Position numbers and translations under genes: made by a program. A stretch of 64,000 bases of DNA from Clostridium sp. CAG:609. GTDB lineage: Bacteria; Bacillota_I; Bacilli_A; RF39; UBA660. The notes below the pieces were generated by a model. It was not told where the DNA came from. It saw only the letters and a program-made list of their open reading frames with translations, and did no database searches. Where the stretch lies: assembly GCA_000438075.1 (NCBI GenBank), contig FR903548.1, positions 59,094 through 123,093 of the forward strand, given 5' to 3'. How positions within the stretch are numbered: position 1 is the stretch's first letter; the number at the start of each line of letters is the position of its first letter. Below, piece after piece: positions 37,122 to 46,445 of this stretch.

Positions 37122-37254
37122 ATGATCAATCCTCGTATGTTATACTATTATAATATCACAAATTTACACTTTTTAATATATTTTTATAAAAAATATGTTG
37201 TTTTTTGTATTTTTATGATATAATTTAGACATAATAGAGATAGGAGAGATGATA

Positions 37255-37800
37255 GTGTTGAAAAAATTATTAGGTGTTATAGCATTAAGTATGGTATTAT
37301 TATTACCTGTAAAAGCTGGTGCTGCTACAATTAATCCAAAATGTGAAAAGAGCTGCCCAACTGAAAATGGTAAATGTACATCAGTATGTACAATATCAGT
37401 TGCTGGTAATACAGGTTCATTAACTGAATTTAAAGCAACATTAGACATAGTTGGTGATGGTGTAACAGTTACTAAAATAACTCCAGGTACTGGATGGACT
37501 AATTTAACTGCATCAACTACAGGAAAAAGTATTCCATTAGATTTTCTTGCTTCAACTGCTGTTACAACATCTGACTTCGTACTTGCAACAATTAATCTAG
37601 AACTTGAAAGTTCAGCAACTAATTGTAGTTTGAAACTTTCAAACCCATCAGTAGGTACTGAAGTTACTACAGTAATTGAAACCACTACAGAAACTAAAAC
37701 TGGAGCAACATTACCACTTGCAATCATTGCTTGCGGTGCAGTTGTAGCAGTAGTTATCTATGGTGCAACAAAGAAAAACAAAAAAATGTATAAAATATAA
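37255..37800 (+). CDS. Secreted cohesin-like protein with sortase-type tail, probable substrate of the adjacent sortase
   Basis: 181 residues from GTG 37255 (GGAG 8 nt upstream; TTG 37258 is also possible). Signal peptide to about AGAA, then a Cys-rich start (CEKSCPTENGKCTSVC) and a beta-sandwich of cohesin-like appearance (EFKATLDIVGDGVTVTKITP, LATINLELES). The C-terminus has KTGATLP, a hydrophobic stretch (LAIIACGAVVAVVIYGA) and a basic tail KKNKKMYK, the three-part sorting signal layout; the motif itself (ETKTGA) is not canonical LPxTG or NPxTN. The divergent sortase makes it the natural partner. TATAAT at 37219-37224 serves as its -10 box. Confidence 0.78.
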   Translation: MLKKLLGVIALSMVLLLPVKAGAATINPKCEKSCPTENGKCTSVCTISVAGNTGSLTEFKATLDIVGDGVTVTKITPGTGWTNLTASTTGKSIPLDFLASTAVTTSDFVLATINLELESSATNCSLKLSNPSVGTEVTTVIETTTETKTGATLPLAIIACGAVVAVVIYGATKKNKKMYKI

Positions 37801-37810
37801 CAAAGTTTTT

Positions 37811-37839
37811 AACAGTCTTGGAAACAAGATTGTTTTTTT
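37811..37839 (+). terminator. Terminator after the sortase-substrate gene
   Basis: AACAGTCTTG (37811-37820), loop GAAA, CAAGATTGTT (37825-37834), one G-T pair, then T-run. Confidence 0.85.
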
Positions 37840-37950
37840 ATTGATAAAATAGGATGGAAAACCAAGTAAATTAAGTATATACCTTTATATAAGAAATATT
37901 GCCAAAAATTAAAAAGTAACAAAAATATAACATAATTGTAATAAATATGT

Positions 37951-37978
37951 TTGAAATATAACTTTTTTGTGGTAAAAT
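37951..37978 (+). promoter_or_regulatory. lysS promoter
   Basis: TTGAAA (37951-37956), 16-bp spacer, extended -10 TGTGGTAAAAT (TAAAAT 37973-37978). No T-box leader fits in the 28 bases to the start codon. Confidence 0.65.
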
Positions 37979-38005
37979 AAATAACAAAGAAATGGGTGAT
38001 TAAAT

Positions 38006-39490
38006 ATGAACGAATACACAGAACAAGAATTAGTAAGAAGAGAAAAAGCGGAAAAAATCCGTGAAATGGGAATAGATCCTTTCGGACATCGTTTTGAAAG
38101 AAATGCTTATTCAAAAGACATAAAAGATAAATATGAAAGTATTCCCCATGATGAATTTGAAAATATGGATGATACTGCTACAATTGCAGGACGTATAATG
38201 TTTATCAGAAAAATGGGAAAAGCATCATTTTTTACTATTCAAGATAAACTTGGAAGTATTCAAGTATATATATCTATAAATGATGTCGGAGAAGAAACAT
38301 ATAACTTATTTAAATCAGCTGATTTAGGAGATATTGTTGGTGTTTATGGAAAAATTATGAAAACTAGAACAGGTGAAGTAACGATTAAATGTTTAGAATA
38401 TACACATTTAGTTAAAGCTCTAAAACCTCTTCCAGAAAAATTTCATGGACTAACTGATACTGAAGAAAGATACCGTCGTAGATATGTAGATTTAATTATG
38501 AATGAAGATGCCAGAAAAGTAGCATTTACAAGACCTAAAATAATTAGATGTATTCAAAACTACATGGATGGTTTAGGATTCACTGAAGTTGAAACTCCAG
38601 TTTTAACAACACTATTAACAGGTGCTAGTGCTAGACCATTTATAACACATCACAATACTCAAGATATTGATATGTATTTACGTATTGCCCTAGAACTTCC
38701 TTTAAAAAGACTTTTAGTAGGAGGAATGGAAGCAGTATATGAAATAGGTAGAGTATTTAGAAACGAAGGAATGGATCCAAAACATAATCCAGAATTCACA
38801 TTAATGGAAGCTTATCTTGCATATAGTGACCTTGAAGGTATGATGGATATGACTGAAAAAATGTTTACAACTATTGGTGAAAAAGTAATGGGCAAGACAA
38901 TATACAATTGGGGCGGAAATGAAATAAATATAGCTGGTCCATGGAAAAGAATTTCAATGTGCGATGCAATCAAAGAAGTAACAGGAATTGATTTTTCTAA
39001 AGAAATGACTCTAGATGAAGCACTAGAACTTGCAGCATCACACAAAATTGAAGTTGAAGAACATGAAAAGAGTTTTGGGCATATAGTTAATTTATTCTTT
39101 GAAAAATATGTAGAAGAAACATTAATTCAACCAACATTCCTATATGGACATCCAGTTGAAATTTCACCACTTACAAAGAAAAATCCAAAAGATCCAAGAT
39201 TCGTAGACCGTTTTGAACTATTCATTGGTGGTAAAGAATTTGCAAATGCGTATACAGAACTAAATGACCCAATTGATCAATTAGAAAGGTTTAAAGATCA
39301 AATAAAAGAAAGAGATTTAGGAAATGAAGAAGCTAACGATATCGATATGGATTTCGTAGAAGCACTAGAATATGGAATGCCACCAGCAGGTGGAATCGGA
39401 TACGGAATAGATAGACTTGTAATGTTCTTTACTGAACAAGAAACTATTCGTGAAGTAATTTTATTTCCAACAATGAAACCAAGAGATTAG
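38006..39490 (+). CDS. lysS: Lysine--tRNA ligase, class II
   Basis: 494 residues. The N-terminal OB-fold anticodon domain (ATIAGRIMFIRKMGKASFFTIQD) is followed by the class II core with motif 1 (YMDGLGFTEVETPVL), motif 2 (RVFRNEGMDPKHNPEFTLME) and motif 3 (GYGIDRLVMFFTEQETIRE). Specific for Lys on this signature set. It has its own promoter and a GGGTGAT ribosome site, and is followed four bases after its stop by sequence leading to the next gene. Confidence 0.97.
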   Translation: MNEYTEQELVRREKAEKIREMGIDPFGHRFERNAYSKDIKDKYESIPHDEFENMDDTATIAGRIMFIRKMGKASFFTIQDKLGSIQVYISINDVGEETYNLFKSADLGDIVGVYGKIMKTRTGEVTIKCLEYTHLVKALKPLPEKFHGLTDTEERYRRRYVDLIMNEDARKVAFTRPKIIRCIQNYMDGLGFTEVETPVLTTLLTGASARPFITHHNTQDIDMYLRIALELPLKRLLVGGMEAVYEIGRVFRNEGMDPKHNPEFTLMEAYLAYSDLEGMMDMTEKMFTTIGEKVMGKTIYNWGGNEINIAGPWKRISMCDAIKEVTGIDFSKEMTLDEALELAASHKIEVEEHEKSFGHIVNLFFEKYVEETLIQPTFLYGHPVEISPLTKKNPKDPRFVDRFELFIGGKEFANAYTELNDPIDQLERFKDQIKERDLGNEEANDIDMDFVEALEYGMPPAGGIGYGIDRLVMFFTEQETIREVILFPTMKPRD

Positions 39491-39547
39491 AGATTGACAT
39501 ATCTCTTTTCTTTTGCTAAAATAATCAGTAAATCGGGGGGGATAACG

Positions 39548-40456
39548 ATGATTGAATTAATAACTGCTTTAGAAAAAATATCAGAAAGAATTTATGAAGA
39601 ATATCAAAAACTATATGATTTAGAGAACAAAGGACTTAATAAATTAAGTATACTCGACCAAGAAAGAATTATTGAAACATTAAAAAAGTTAAAATCTATC
39701 GAAGATGATATTATTGAAAAATTAAAAGAAAGAAAAGAACTTAAGAAAGCATCAGCTTATTTAAAAAATAAATATGATAAAGATAGTGATAGTATTTATA
39801 TTGATATAACTCAAGATAAAAGTGGTTTATTAACACATCGTGTCTACAACAGAATCATTTATGAATTGGTAAAAGAAGAATCTAAATCTGACTATCATGT
39901 ATTAAATAGTGACATCGTCGAAGAATTTATTACCAGTGATTATTTACTTTTATCAATGACTATATTAGAAAAAACATTACCTAATTGTTACAAAAGTGAA
40001 ATATACAAAATAAAATATAAGTTAAGCTTAACAATTCCAGATTTAGAAACAACTCTAATAAATACACAATTTAAAACATCTAAGCATCCTTATGTTACTC
40101 ATAAATTGTTAATCACAAATGAACTAAGTAAAAAATTTGTAACAACATACGTCGAAGAAAGATTAATGACAGACATAAACGTAAGACTTAATTTACTTGC
40201 AACATTAAATGTTGAATATATTGAATCAAATGATGAAGTTTTTGCAGCAGTTATCTATTTATTATCAACAATCAGAGCAGCACTTTTATTAATGGATGAA
40301 CTTGATTTAGATGATTTTAATAAATCAGTATACATAATGATAAAAAAAATAGCTAATAATTTTATTAAAGAATATAACCGAAGAATTCTTTATAATTTTG
40401 CTGAAGATATGCAAAATGACAAAAGTATACCTCAAATACTTAAATTATTTAAATAA
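39548..40456 (+). CDS. Cytoplasmic helical protein of unknown function
   Basis: 302 residues. The first about 80 look like a coiled coil (IERIYEEYQKLYDLENKG-type helices with EERIIETLKKLKSIEDDIIEKLKERKELKK character). The remainder is mixed. ATG 39548 is preferred because GGGGGGG precedes it; the in-frame start at 39494 overlaps the lysS end region and has no ribosome site. Not recognised. A strong terminator follows. Confidence 0.65.
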   Translation: MIELITALEKISERIYEEYQKLYDLENKGLNKLSILDQERIIETLKKLKSIEDDIIEKLKERKELKKASAYLKNKYDKDSDSIYIDITQDKSGLLTHRVYNRIIYELVKEESKSDYHVLNSDIVEEFITSDYLLLSMTILEKTLPNCYKSEIYKIKYKLSLTIPDLETTLINTQFKTSKHPYVTHKLLITNELSKKFVTTYVEERLMTDINVRLNLLATLNVEYIESNDEVFAAVIYLLSTIRAALLLMDELDLDDFNKSVYIMIKKIANNFIKEYNRRILYNFAEDMQNDKSIPQILKLFK

Positions 40457-40461
40457 ATTAC

Positions 40462-40490
40462 AAAAAAAGGTGCAAAAAACCTTTTTTTTC
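40462..40490 (+). terminator. Terminator
   Basis: AAAAAAAGGT (40462-40471) pairs with ACCTTTTTTT (40479-40488) around a 7-nt loop, with the T-run continuing. Confidence 0.8.
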
Positions 40491-40529
40491 TTTGGTTTGG
40501 GTGTTATAATTTTGATAAGGAGGTAGAGA

Positions 40530-42131
40530 ATGAAAAAGATATTTGAAAAACATGGTGTGTTAAGATGTGTCGCTGCATTTATGGACATTGTTGCACTTAT
40601 ATTATTTATAGTAGCAGCTTTCGTAGATGGAGAAACTGCAGACATGGTATTAAAATTTATTGGTATATTATTATACACAATTGGAAGTATGATGTTAGTA
40701 TTTACTGGCAAAGATCATTACTTATCTAAAAGTATTTTAGTTTTTGTATCATCTGCATTAATCTTATCATGGCTATATCCAAGCGGAGTGTTCCAAGGTA
40801 CTGATTTCTCAGTTCAAGATTTTTCTCGTATAGGTTTGGCAGACATGGGATTTGTATTATATTATGCTCTTCAAAGTATAATGGATAAAATAATCTTCCT
40901 AGTAGTTGTTGCTGGATTCTATGGAGTATTATCTAAAGTTAGTGGATATCAAAAACTTGTTGGAAAATTAGCTGATAAATGTAGTAATCATCCAATCGTT
41001 ACATCTGTTGTAACTTCAGTAATATTATTCTTACTAACAACACTATTTACTCAAAGTTTTGCAATGATTATATTCCTTCCATTCTTAATTAGTGTTTTAA
41101 CTAAAATGGGTATGGATAAATTAACATCATTTGTAATTACATTTGGTTCTGTTTTAGTAGGTATTCTAGGATGTACATATGGTACTGACAGTTTAACAAT
41201 CTTTAATAAATATATGGGTCAAGAAACTACATATGCTATTAATTATCGTTATATTATTGCTGCAGTTAGTATTGTTTTATATAATTTCTTTATAGTTATG
41301 CGTGTTCGTAAGATAAGCAAAGATATGAAGAAAAATGCTAAAGCAAACAACGTATTAGATGATCCATTTAAAGTTGAAAAACTAAGTGGTAAAGAAAAAA
41401 CATCATTAGTACCTGCAATTATAGTATTAGCTATAACAGTTATTATTGTTGTTTTAGGATACATCAACTGGAACGGATATTTCAAAATTGAAATATTTGA
41501 CAAATTCCATGAATGGCTAATTGGTCTTGAAGCTGGTGAAGATTTCACTATATTCAGTTACATCTTAGGTAATAATGCTAATGCTCTAGGTTCATTCAAA
41601 TACACATTTAGTATAAGTATGTTATTGATAATTGCTAGTGTAGTTATTGCATTCTTATATAAGATGAAGACTAATGAATACATTGAAAGTTTCTATGAAG
41701 GAACAAAGAATATGTTTAAACCAATGCTTCTTTTATTAGCTGCAGGTATGTTATTTGGTATTGCTAATTTATGTTTAGCACCATTATCAATCTGTAATTG
41801 GTTAATAAATCTAACAAAAGGATTTAATCCATATTTAACTTCAGTAGTTGCATTTATTACATCATTATTCCAAACTGACTTAGGTTATGTTGCTTACACA
41901 TGTGGAAGCTTCTTTACTCAAGCTTTCTCTGGTAATGTTGAAATAATTCATACTATATTTACTTCAATGTACGGTCTTGTTCAAGTATTCATGCCAACAA
42001 GTGCAATTCTTATCGTTGGTTTATCAATGATGAAGATAGAATACAAAGACTGGGTTAAATATATCTGGTTATTTGCATTGGGTATGTTAGTAATACTACT
42101 TGTTCTATTTACAGTAGTAACTTACATCTAA
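40530..42131 (+). CDS. Multi-pass transporter of the DcuC/YfcC ion-transporter type
   Basis: 533 residues with about 12-13 membrane segments, including two extended hydrophobic halves with intervening cytoplasmic KDMKKNAKANNVLDDPFKVE. Polar breaks in helices such as TTLFTQSFAMIIFLP, GCTYGTDSLT and SLFQTDLGYVAYTCGS fit re-entrant hairpins of the ion-transporter superfamily (C4-dicarboxylate uptake DcuC, YfcC, AbgT relatives). Substrate cannot be read; a dicarboxylate or amino-acid derivative is possible. The promoter is a tight TGTTATAAT just before AAGGAGG. Confidence 0.7.
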   Translation: MKKIFEKHGVLRCVAAFMDIVALILFIVAAFVDGETADMVLKFIGILLYTIGSMMLVFTGKDHYLSKSILVFVSSALILSWLYPSGVFQGTDFSVQDFSRIGLADMGFVLYYALQSIMDKIIFLVVVAGFYGVLSKVSGYQKLVGKLADKCSNHPIVTSVVTSVILFLLTTLFTQSFAMIIFLPFLISVLTKMGMDKLTSFVITFGSVLVGILGCTYGTDSLTIFNKYMGQETTYAINYRYIIAAVSIVLYNFFIVMRVRKISKDMKKNAKANNVLDDPFKVEKLSGKEKTSLVPAIIVLAITVIIVVLGYINWNGYFKIEIFDKFHEWLIGLEAGEDFTIFSYILGNNANALGSFKYTFSISMLLIIASVVIAFLYKMKTNEYIESFYEGTKNMFKPMLLLLAAGMLFGIANLCLAPLSICNWLINLTKGFNPYLTSVVAFITSLFQTDLGYVAYTCGSFFTQAFSGNVEIIHTIFTSMYGLVQVFMPTSAILIVGLSMMKIEYKDWVKYIWLFALGMLVILLVLFTVVTYI

Positions 42132-42159
42132 AGAGTTCATTAATTTGAACTCTTTTTTT
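42130..42159 (+). terminator. Terminator after the transporter gene
   Basis: AAAGAGTTCA (42130-42139) pairs with TGAACTCTTT (42146-42155), then TTTT; the stop codon is the first bases of the stem. Confidence 0.85.
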
Positions 42160-42224
42160 ATACATTTTTTGACTTTTACTTTTATTTTTGATAAAATGAA
42201 TTTAACAAAAACGGAGAATAATAA

Positions 42225-42887
42225 ATGGAAAATAACAGAAAAATAAAAACAATTATAACTAGAATTAATCATATCTGTGATATTGAAAATAAATCATTAT
42301 CTAAATCTTTAGAAAAATATAATCTTACTCCAGAAAAGTATCTTAAACTAATCGGGTTAACAATTGATATTGATGAAGATTCAAAAACATTTATTAATAA
42401 ATTAATGAGTGATTTAACAACTCGTCTATATTTTAATCCAAACATGGAATCTTTAGAAAATGATTCAATTGAAATAAGTTCTAAAACAAATAACCAAAGT
42501 ATTATTTTTACAAATAATGAATTAAGAATATATGAAGAAAAAGTAAGTGAAGATGATACACTTTATTATGAAGAAATTAGTGTAAAAATTATATCAAAAG
42601 ATACTAACACAAGTTATACATTAAATAAAGTTATAGAAAAAAAGGAATTAGAAACAAGAATTATAAGTAAAAAATATTATATTAAACATATGCATATCAA
42701 AGTAGCATTTAAAATAAATGGTTGCTCAAATGCTTTTGAATTTACAATTAATAATGATATGCTTGCAAGTGACTTAGATTATGCACTTAGATTATTAAAT
42801 AATCAAAAAATAAAAGAAGCTTATATTATATTTAAAAAATATCCAAGTGATATTAAAATTATTGATGAATCACATAATCTTGTATAA
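42225..42887 (+). CDS. Protein of unknown function upstream of the ClpC-like gene
   Basis: 220 residues. A helical N-terminus (KTIITRINHICDIENKSLSKSLEK) is followed by a beta-rich centre and a C-terminal helical-hairpin end. No membrane segment. The ribosome site is GGAG. It lies 50 bases upstream of the ClpC-like gene on the same strand, so it may be an adaptor or co-regulated partner; that is inference from position. Confidence 0.62.
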   Translation: MENNRKIKTIITRINHICDIENKSLSKSLEKYNLTPEKYLKLIGLTIDIDEDSKTFINKLMSDLTTRLYFNPNMESLENDSIEISSKTNNQSIIFTNNELRIYEEKVSEDDTLYYEEISVKIISKDTNTSYTLNKVIEKKELETRIISKKYYIKHMHIKVAFKINGCSNAFEFTINNDMLASDLDYALRLLNNQKIKEAYIIFKKYPSDIKIIDESHNLV

Positions 42888-42937
42888 ATATAAGCAAATT
42901 TTTCCATAACATACATAGAATTAAAAAGGAGGATTCT

Positions 42938-45031
42938 ATGTATAACAATTATAGTTTCGAAGTAACAAAGATATTTAAAAATGCAGAAATCATCATGCTA
43001 GAGTTAAATCATGCCTATGTTGGAACAGAACATCTACTATTAAGTATGCTTAAAGTAAGTGATTCTATAAATAAACTGATGACTAAATATGGTTTAACAT
43101 ATGATGATTTTTTAAGTGAATTAAATGAAATCGTAGGTAAAACAAAAAATAATCCTGGTATAGTAATTTATACTCCTTTATTAAAAAGAGTAATTAAAAA
43201 TGCACAAGATTTAGCTAAGAAAAATAAAGTAACAGCAACAGATTTATTAATATCTTTACTTGAAGAAGGCGAAGGTATAGCAATAAGAATTATGCTTGGT
43301 ATGCATCTTGATTTAGATTCATTATATGATGAATTAAAGAAAAGTGGTAAAAAGAATAAGAAAAATTTAGAAATTTATAAAATTGGTAAAGACTTAAATA
43401 GTGAAGTAAATAGTGACTTAGTAATAGGTCGTGATAAAGAAATAAATGAAATAATTGAAACACTTTTAAGAAAAAATAAAAATAATCCATTATTAATTGG
43501 AGATGCTGGTGTTGGTAAAAGTGCAATCATCGAAGAACTTGCAAGAAGAATAAATAGTGATAATGTTCCCGAAAAATTAAAAAATAAAAGGATAGTAACT
43601 CTTGAAATGTCTAGTTTAGTAGCGGGTACAAAATACCGCGGAGAGTTCGAAGAAAAATTAAATAAAGTAATTAAAGAACTTGAAGATAATCCGGAAATAA
43701 TTTTATTTATTGATGAAATTCATACAATATCAAATGCTGGCGGAGCAGAAGGAGCTATAAATGCATCAGATATATTAAAACCTTATTTAGCACGTGGCAA
43801 AATTAAAATCATCGGAGCAACTACAACTAGTGAATATAACAAATTCATTTCTAAAGATAAAGCTCTAAGAAGAAGATTTGAATTAATAAAAATAAATGAA
43901 CCTAAAAAAGATGAAACTGAAGAAATTCTATCTAAAATAAGACCATCTTTTGAACATCATTACAATATCAAAATAACTAAAGAAAACATCAAAGAAATCG
44001 TAGATTTAACAGATAAATATATCTTAGATAGGTTTAATCCAGATAAATCAATTGATTTACTTGATAGTATCTGTGCTATGAAAGAAGTAGAATTTGGTAA
44101 AGAAAAATTAATCAAAGATTTAAAAGAAAAGTTATTGCAATTAAAAACTAAAAAAGAAGAAATGGTTAAGAAAAATAATTTTAAAGAAGCACTAACATAT
44201 CGAACTAGAGAAATAGAATTAGAAAACAAAATTGAAAACTATAAAAATAAACCAAATATTATAACTAGTAAAGATATTAAAAATGTTTTACTTAGAAAAG
44301 AAAATATACCAAATCTATCAATCAATTGGAGTAACCTTGAAGATTATCTTCATAATGAAATAATTGGTCAAGATAAACAAATAACAAAAATAGTTAATGC
44401 TCTAAAAAATAAAGATGAAGACTTACCAGTATCAATTCTTTTAAGTGGACCAACCGGAGTGGGTAAAACAGAAACAGTTAAAAAAGTGAGTAAATATTTA
44501 AAAATTCCTTTAGTTAGATTAGATCTAAGTGAATATAGTGAAAATATTTCCATAAGTAGATTAATCGGAGCATCCGCAGGTTATGTAGGTTATGATGATG
44601 ATAATATTTTTGATAGAATAAAGATGCATCCATGTTCAATTATTTTACTAGATGAATTAGAAAAAGCTCATCCATCTGTTATTAATTTATTTTTGCAAAT
44701 TCTAGATGAAGGCTACATAACTAATTCAAAAGGAGAAAAAATAGATTTCAAACATACATATATATTTATGACATCAAATGCAATGTTAAATACTAAAATT
44801 GGTTTTATTAAAAATACTGGTAATCTTCAAAATACTTTTAGTAAAGAATTCTTAGGTAGAATATCTTGTGAAGTATATTATAATGAAGTAACTTTAGATA
44901 TGTTAAAAACTTATCTTGATAAAAAAGGTATAAAAGATGATACCATATTAACTTCATTTGATTATAAGAATAAAGGCTTCCGTGGTTTAAATAAATATAT
45001 TAAAAATAAAGAAAAGAGTAAACAACTATAA
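42938..45031 (+). CDS. Short ClpC-like AAA+ unfoldase
   Basis: 697 residues, against about 810 for standard ClpC. Clp N domain (HAYVGTEHLLLSML), first AAA+ module with GDAGVGKSAII (about 188), ILFIDEIHTI and a middle region with a UVR-like segment (KKNNFKEALTYRTREIELE), and second AAA+ module with SGPTGVGKTETV (about 506), IILLDELEKAH and an arginine finger region EFLGRI. An IGF-type ClpP-docking loop appears as KIGFIKN. The C-terminal small domain is strongly shortened after GRISCEVYYNE, so hexamer contacts may differ. Probably cooperates with ClpP in protein turnover. Confidence 0.85.
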   Translation: MYNNYSFEVTKIFKNAEIIMLELNHAYVGTEHLLLSMLKVSDSINKLMTKYGLTYDDFLSELNEIVGKTKNNPGIVIYTPLLKRVIKNAQDLAKKNKVTATDLLISLLEEGEGIAIRIMLGMHLDLDSLYDELKKSGKKNKKNLEIYKIGKDLNSEVNSDLVIGRDKEINEIIETLLRKNKNNPLLIGDAGVGKSAIIEELARRINSDNVPEKLKNKRIVTLEMSSLVAGTKYRGEFEEKLNKVIKELEDNPEIILFIDEIHTISNAGGAEGAINASDILKPYLARGKIKIIGATTTSEYNKFISKDKALRRRFELIKINEPKKDETEEILSKIRPSFEHHYNIKITKENIKEIVDLTDKYILDRFNPDKSIDLLDSICAMKEVEFGKEKLIKDLKEKLLQLKTKKEEMVKKNNFKEALTYRTREIELENKIENYKNKPNIITSKDIKNVLLRKENIPNLSINWSNLEDYLHNEIIGQDKQITKIVNALKNKDEDLPVSILLSGPTGVGKTETVKKVSKYLKIPLVRLDLSEYSENISISRLIGASAGYVGYDDDNIFDRIKMHPCSIILLDELEKAHPSVINLFLQILDEGYITNSKGEKIDFKHTYIFMTSNAMLNTKIGFIKNTGNLQNTFSKEFLGRISCEVYYNEVTLDMLKTYLDKKGIKDDTILTSFDYKNKGFRGLNKYIKNKEKSKQL

Positions 45032-45052
45032 TTTCAAAAATAGTTGTTTTTT
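45020..45052 (+). terminator. Terminator after the ClpC-like gene
   Basis: AAACAACTAT (45020-45029) pairs with ATAGTTGTTT (45040-45049), then T-run. It marks the junction with the Rhs island. Confidence 0.85.
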
Positions 45053-45056
45053 ATAA

Positions 45057-46445
45057 TCTCAAAATAGATATTACTGTAATTTATTTAATGAATTAATCAA
45101 AGAAGATGATTATAATAAAAATAAAACAATAAAATATAACTATGATAATGAAGGTAATATATTAACCAAAGAAACATATGAATTAAAAACAGGTAACTTA
45201 TTAAATAAAGATACATATGAATATAATAATCAATCATGGACTGATCAATTAACTAAGTATAATAATGATGATATTACATATGATGAAATAGGTAATCCTT
45301 TAACTATCGGAGAAAATATATTAACTTGGCAAAATGGAAAAGAATTAAAATCGTTTAATAATATAACTTATACATATAATAAAGATGGTATCAGAGTAAG
45401 TAAAAAAGTAAATGATATAACAACTAACTATATTTTAGAAAATTCAAATATTTTATTTGAAAAAACAGGTAATGATGTGATATACTATTTACGAGATAGT
45501 AATAGTAAATTAATTGGTTTAGAACTTAATGGTACAACATATTATTATCTTAAAAACCTTCAAGGGGATATCGTAGGAATCATTGACGCAGAAAATAATC
45601 TAATAGCTAGTTACACTTATGATTCATGGGGTAATATCATAAGTATTAAAGATAGCAATGGATTAGATATTACTGAAGAAAATCACATAGCATTAAAGAA
45701 CCCATTTAGATATCGTTCATATTATTATGATTCAGATACAAAATTATATTATCTAAATTCAAGATATTATAATCCAAAATGGGGAAGATTTATTAATGCA
45801 GATGGAATTATTAATGCAGAATGTAGAATGAATGGTTATAATTTATACACATATGTATTAAATAATCCGGTTAAATATGCTGATAAATCAGGAAAACTAG
45901 CTATAGGAATTGGAGCTGCAATAGCCTCTGCAAGCGGAGAAGAGTTAATAAAAGCAGCATTAATTGTAGCAATTAGTTTAGCTTCAGGAATGACAGTTAA
46001 AGAAGCAATAAAAAGTATTTCAATGGTTACAACATCAAATGGTGGAAGAAAAAACAAAAAAGATGATGATGACGACGACAAAGTGCAAAACTGTGCAGTT
46101 TATGCTCTGTACGATACAAAAACAGATACAGCTGTATATGTAGGAAGAACTAATAATTTGGAGAGAAGAAAAAAAGAACATCAAAAAAATGTACATAGGC
46201 AAAAATATGAGATGAGATTGTTAGAAGGTAATCTAACATATGAAGAATCAAGAGATAAAGAACAACATTATATTGAAATATTTAGAACTTTAAACTCAGG
46301 AATAGAAGGATGTAATAAAAGAAACGGAATAAGAAAAGGTACACCAAGGTATTCAGAATATTTATATAGAGAAGCAGGAATTTTCAGTGACGAGACACTA
46401 GTGGCACCAAGAGAATGTTTAGGAGATAATATATGGGAAAGATAA
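45057..46445 (+). CDS. Orphan Rhs C-terminal tip with GIY-YIG nuclease toxin domain
   Basis: The frame is open from 45057 to 46445 (462 codons) but has no ATG near its start; the first possible starts are internal, such as GTG 45477. Residues 1-280 are YD/Rhs repeats (YNYDNEGNILTKE, TYTYNKDGIRVSKK) ending with the Rhs core signature DTKLYYLNSRYYNPKWGRFI and NLYTYVLNNPVKYADKSG. After a hydrophobic linker (GIGAAIASASGEEL) comes a GIY-YIG nuclease from about residue 343: CAVYALYDTKTDTAVYVGRT, the Arg in NLERRKKEH and Glu in RDKEQHYIE. This is a displaced Rhs-CT cassette. It overlaps the following immunity gene by 13 bases. Confidence 0.85.
   Translation, partial: SQNRYYCNLFNELIKEDDYNKNKTIKYNYDNEGNILTKETYELKTGNLLNKDTYEYNNQSWTDQLTKYNNDDITYDEIGNPLTIGENILTWQNGKELKSFNNITYTYNKDGIRVSKKVNDITTNYILENSNILFEKTGNDVIYYLRDSNSKLIGLELNGTTYYYLKNLQGDIVGIIDAENNLIASYTYDSWGNIISIKDSNGLDITEENHIALKNPFRYRSYYYDSDTKLYYLNSRYYNPKWGRFINADGIINAECRMNGYNLYTYVLNNPVKYADKSGKLAIGIGAAIASASGEELIKAALIVAISLASGMTVKEAIKSISMVTTSNGGRKNKKDDDDDDKVQNCAVYALYDTKTDTAVYVGRTNNLERRKKEHQKNVHRQKYEMRLLEGNLTYEESRDKEQHYIEIFRTLNSGIEGCNKRNGIRKGTPRYSEYLYREAGIFSDETLVAPRECLGDNIWER

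Noticed and set aside
37121..37160. CATACGAG on the minus strand before the sortase gene as a sporulation promoter
   Set aside because: -35 match only at a 12-bp spacer, and the start point would fall in the ribosome site.
37173..37727. 184-codon open frame opposite the sortase substrate gene
   Set aside because: It mirrors a Ser/Thr-Val-rich gene on the other strand and has no ribosome site; the plus-strand protein has a signal peptide and tail.
37840..38005. T-box or L-box riboswitch ahead of lysS
   Set aside because: A promoter lies 28 bases before the start codon, leaving no room for a leader structure.
42910..42917. CATACATA as a sigma-E -10 box before the ClpC-like gene
   Set aside because: No -35 match at 13-15 bp; ribosome site too close for a separate promoter to be argued.
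45477..46445. A self-standing gene starting at GTG 45477
   Set aside because: The Rhs repeats continue in the same frame for 420 bases upstream without a stop, so this start would be internal.
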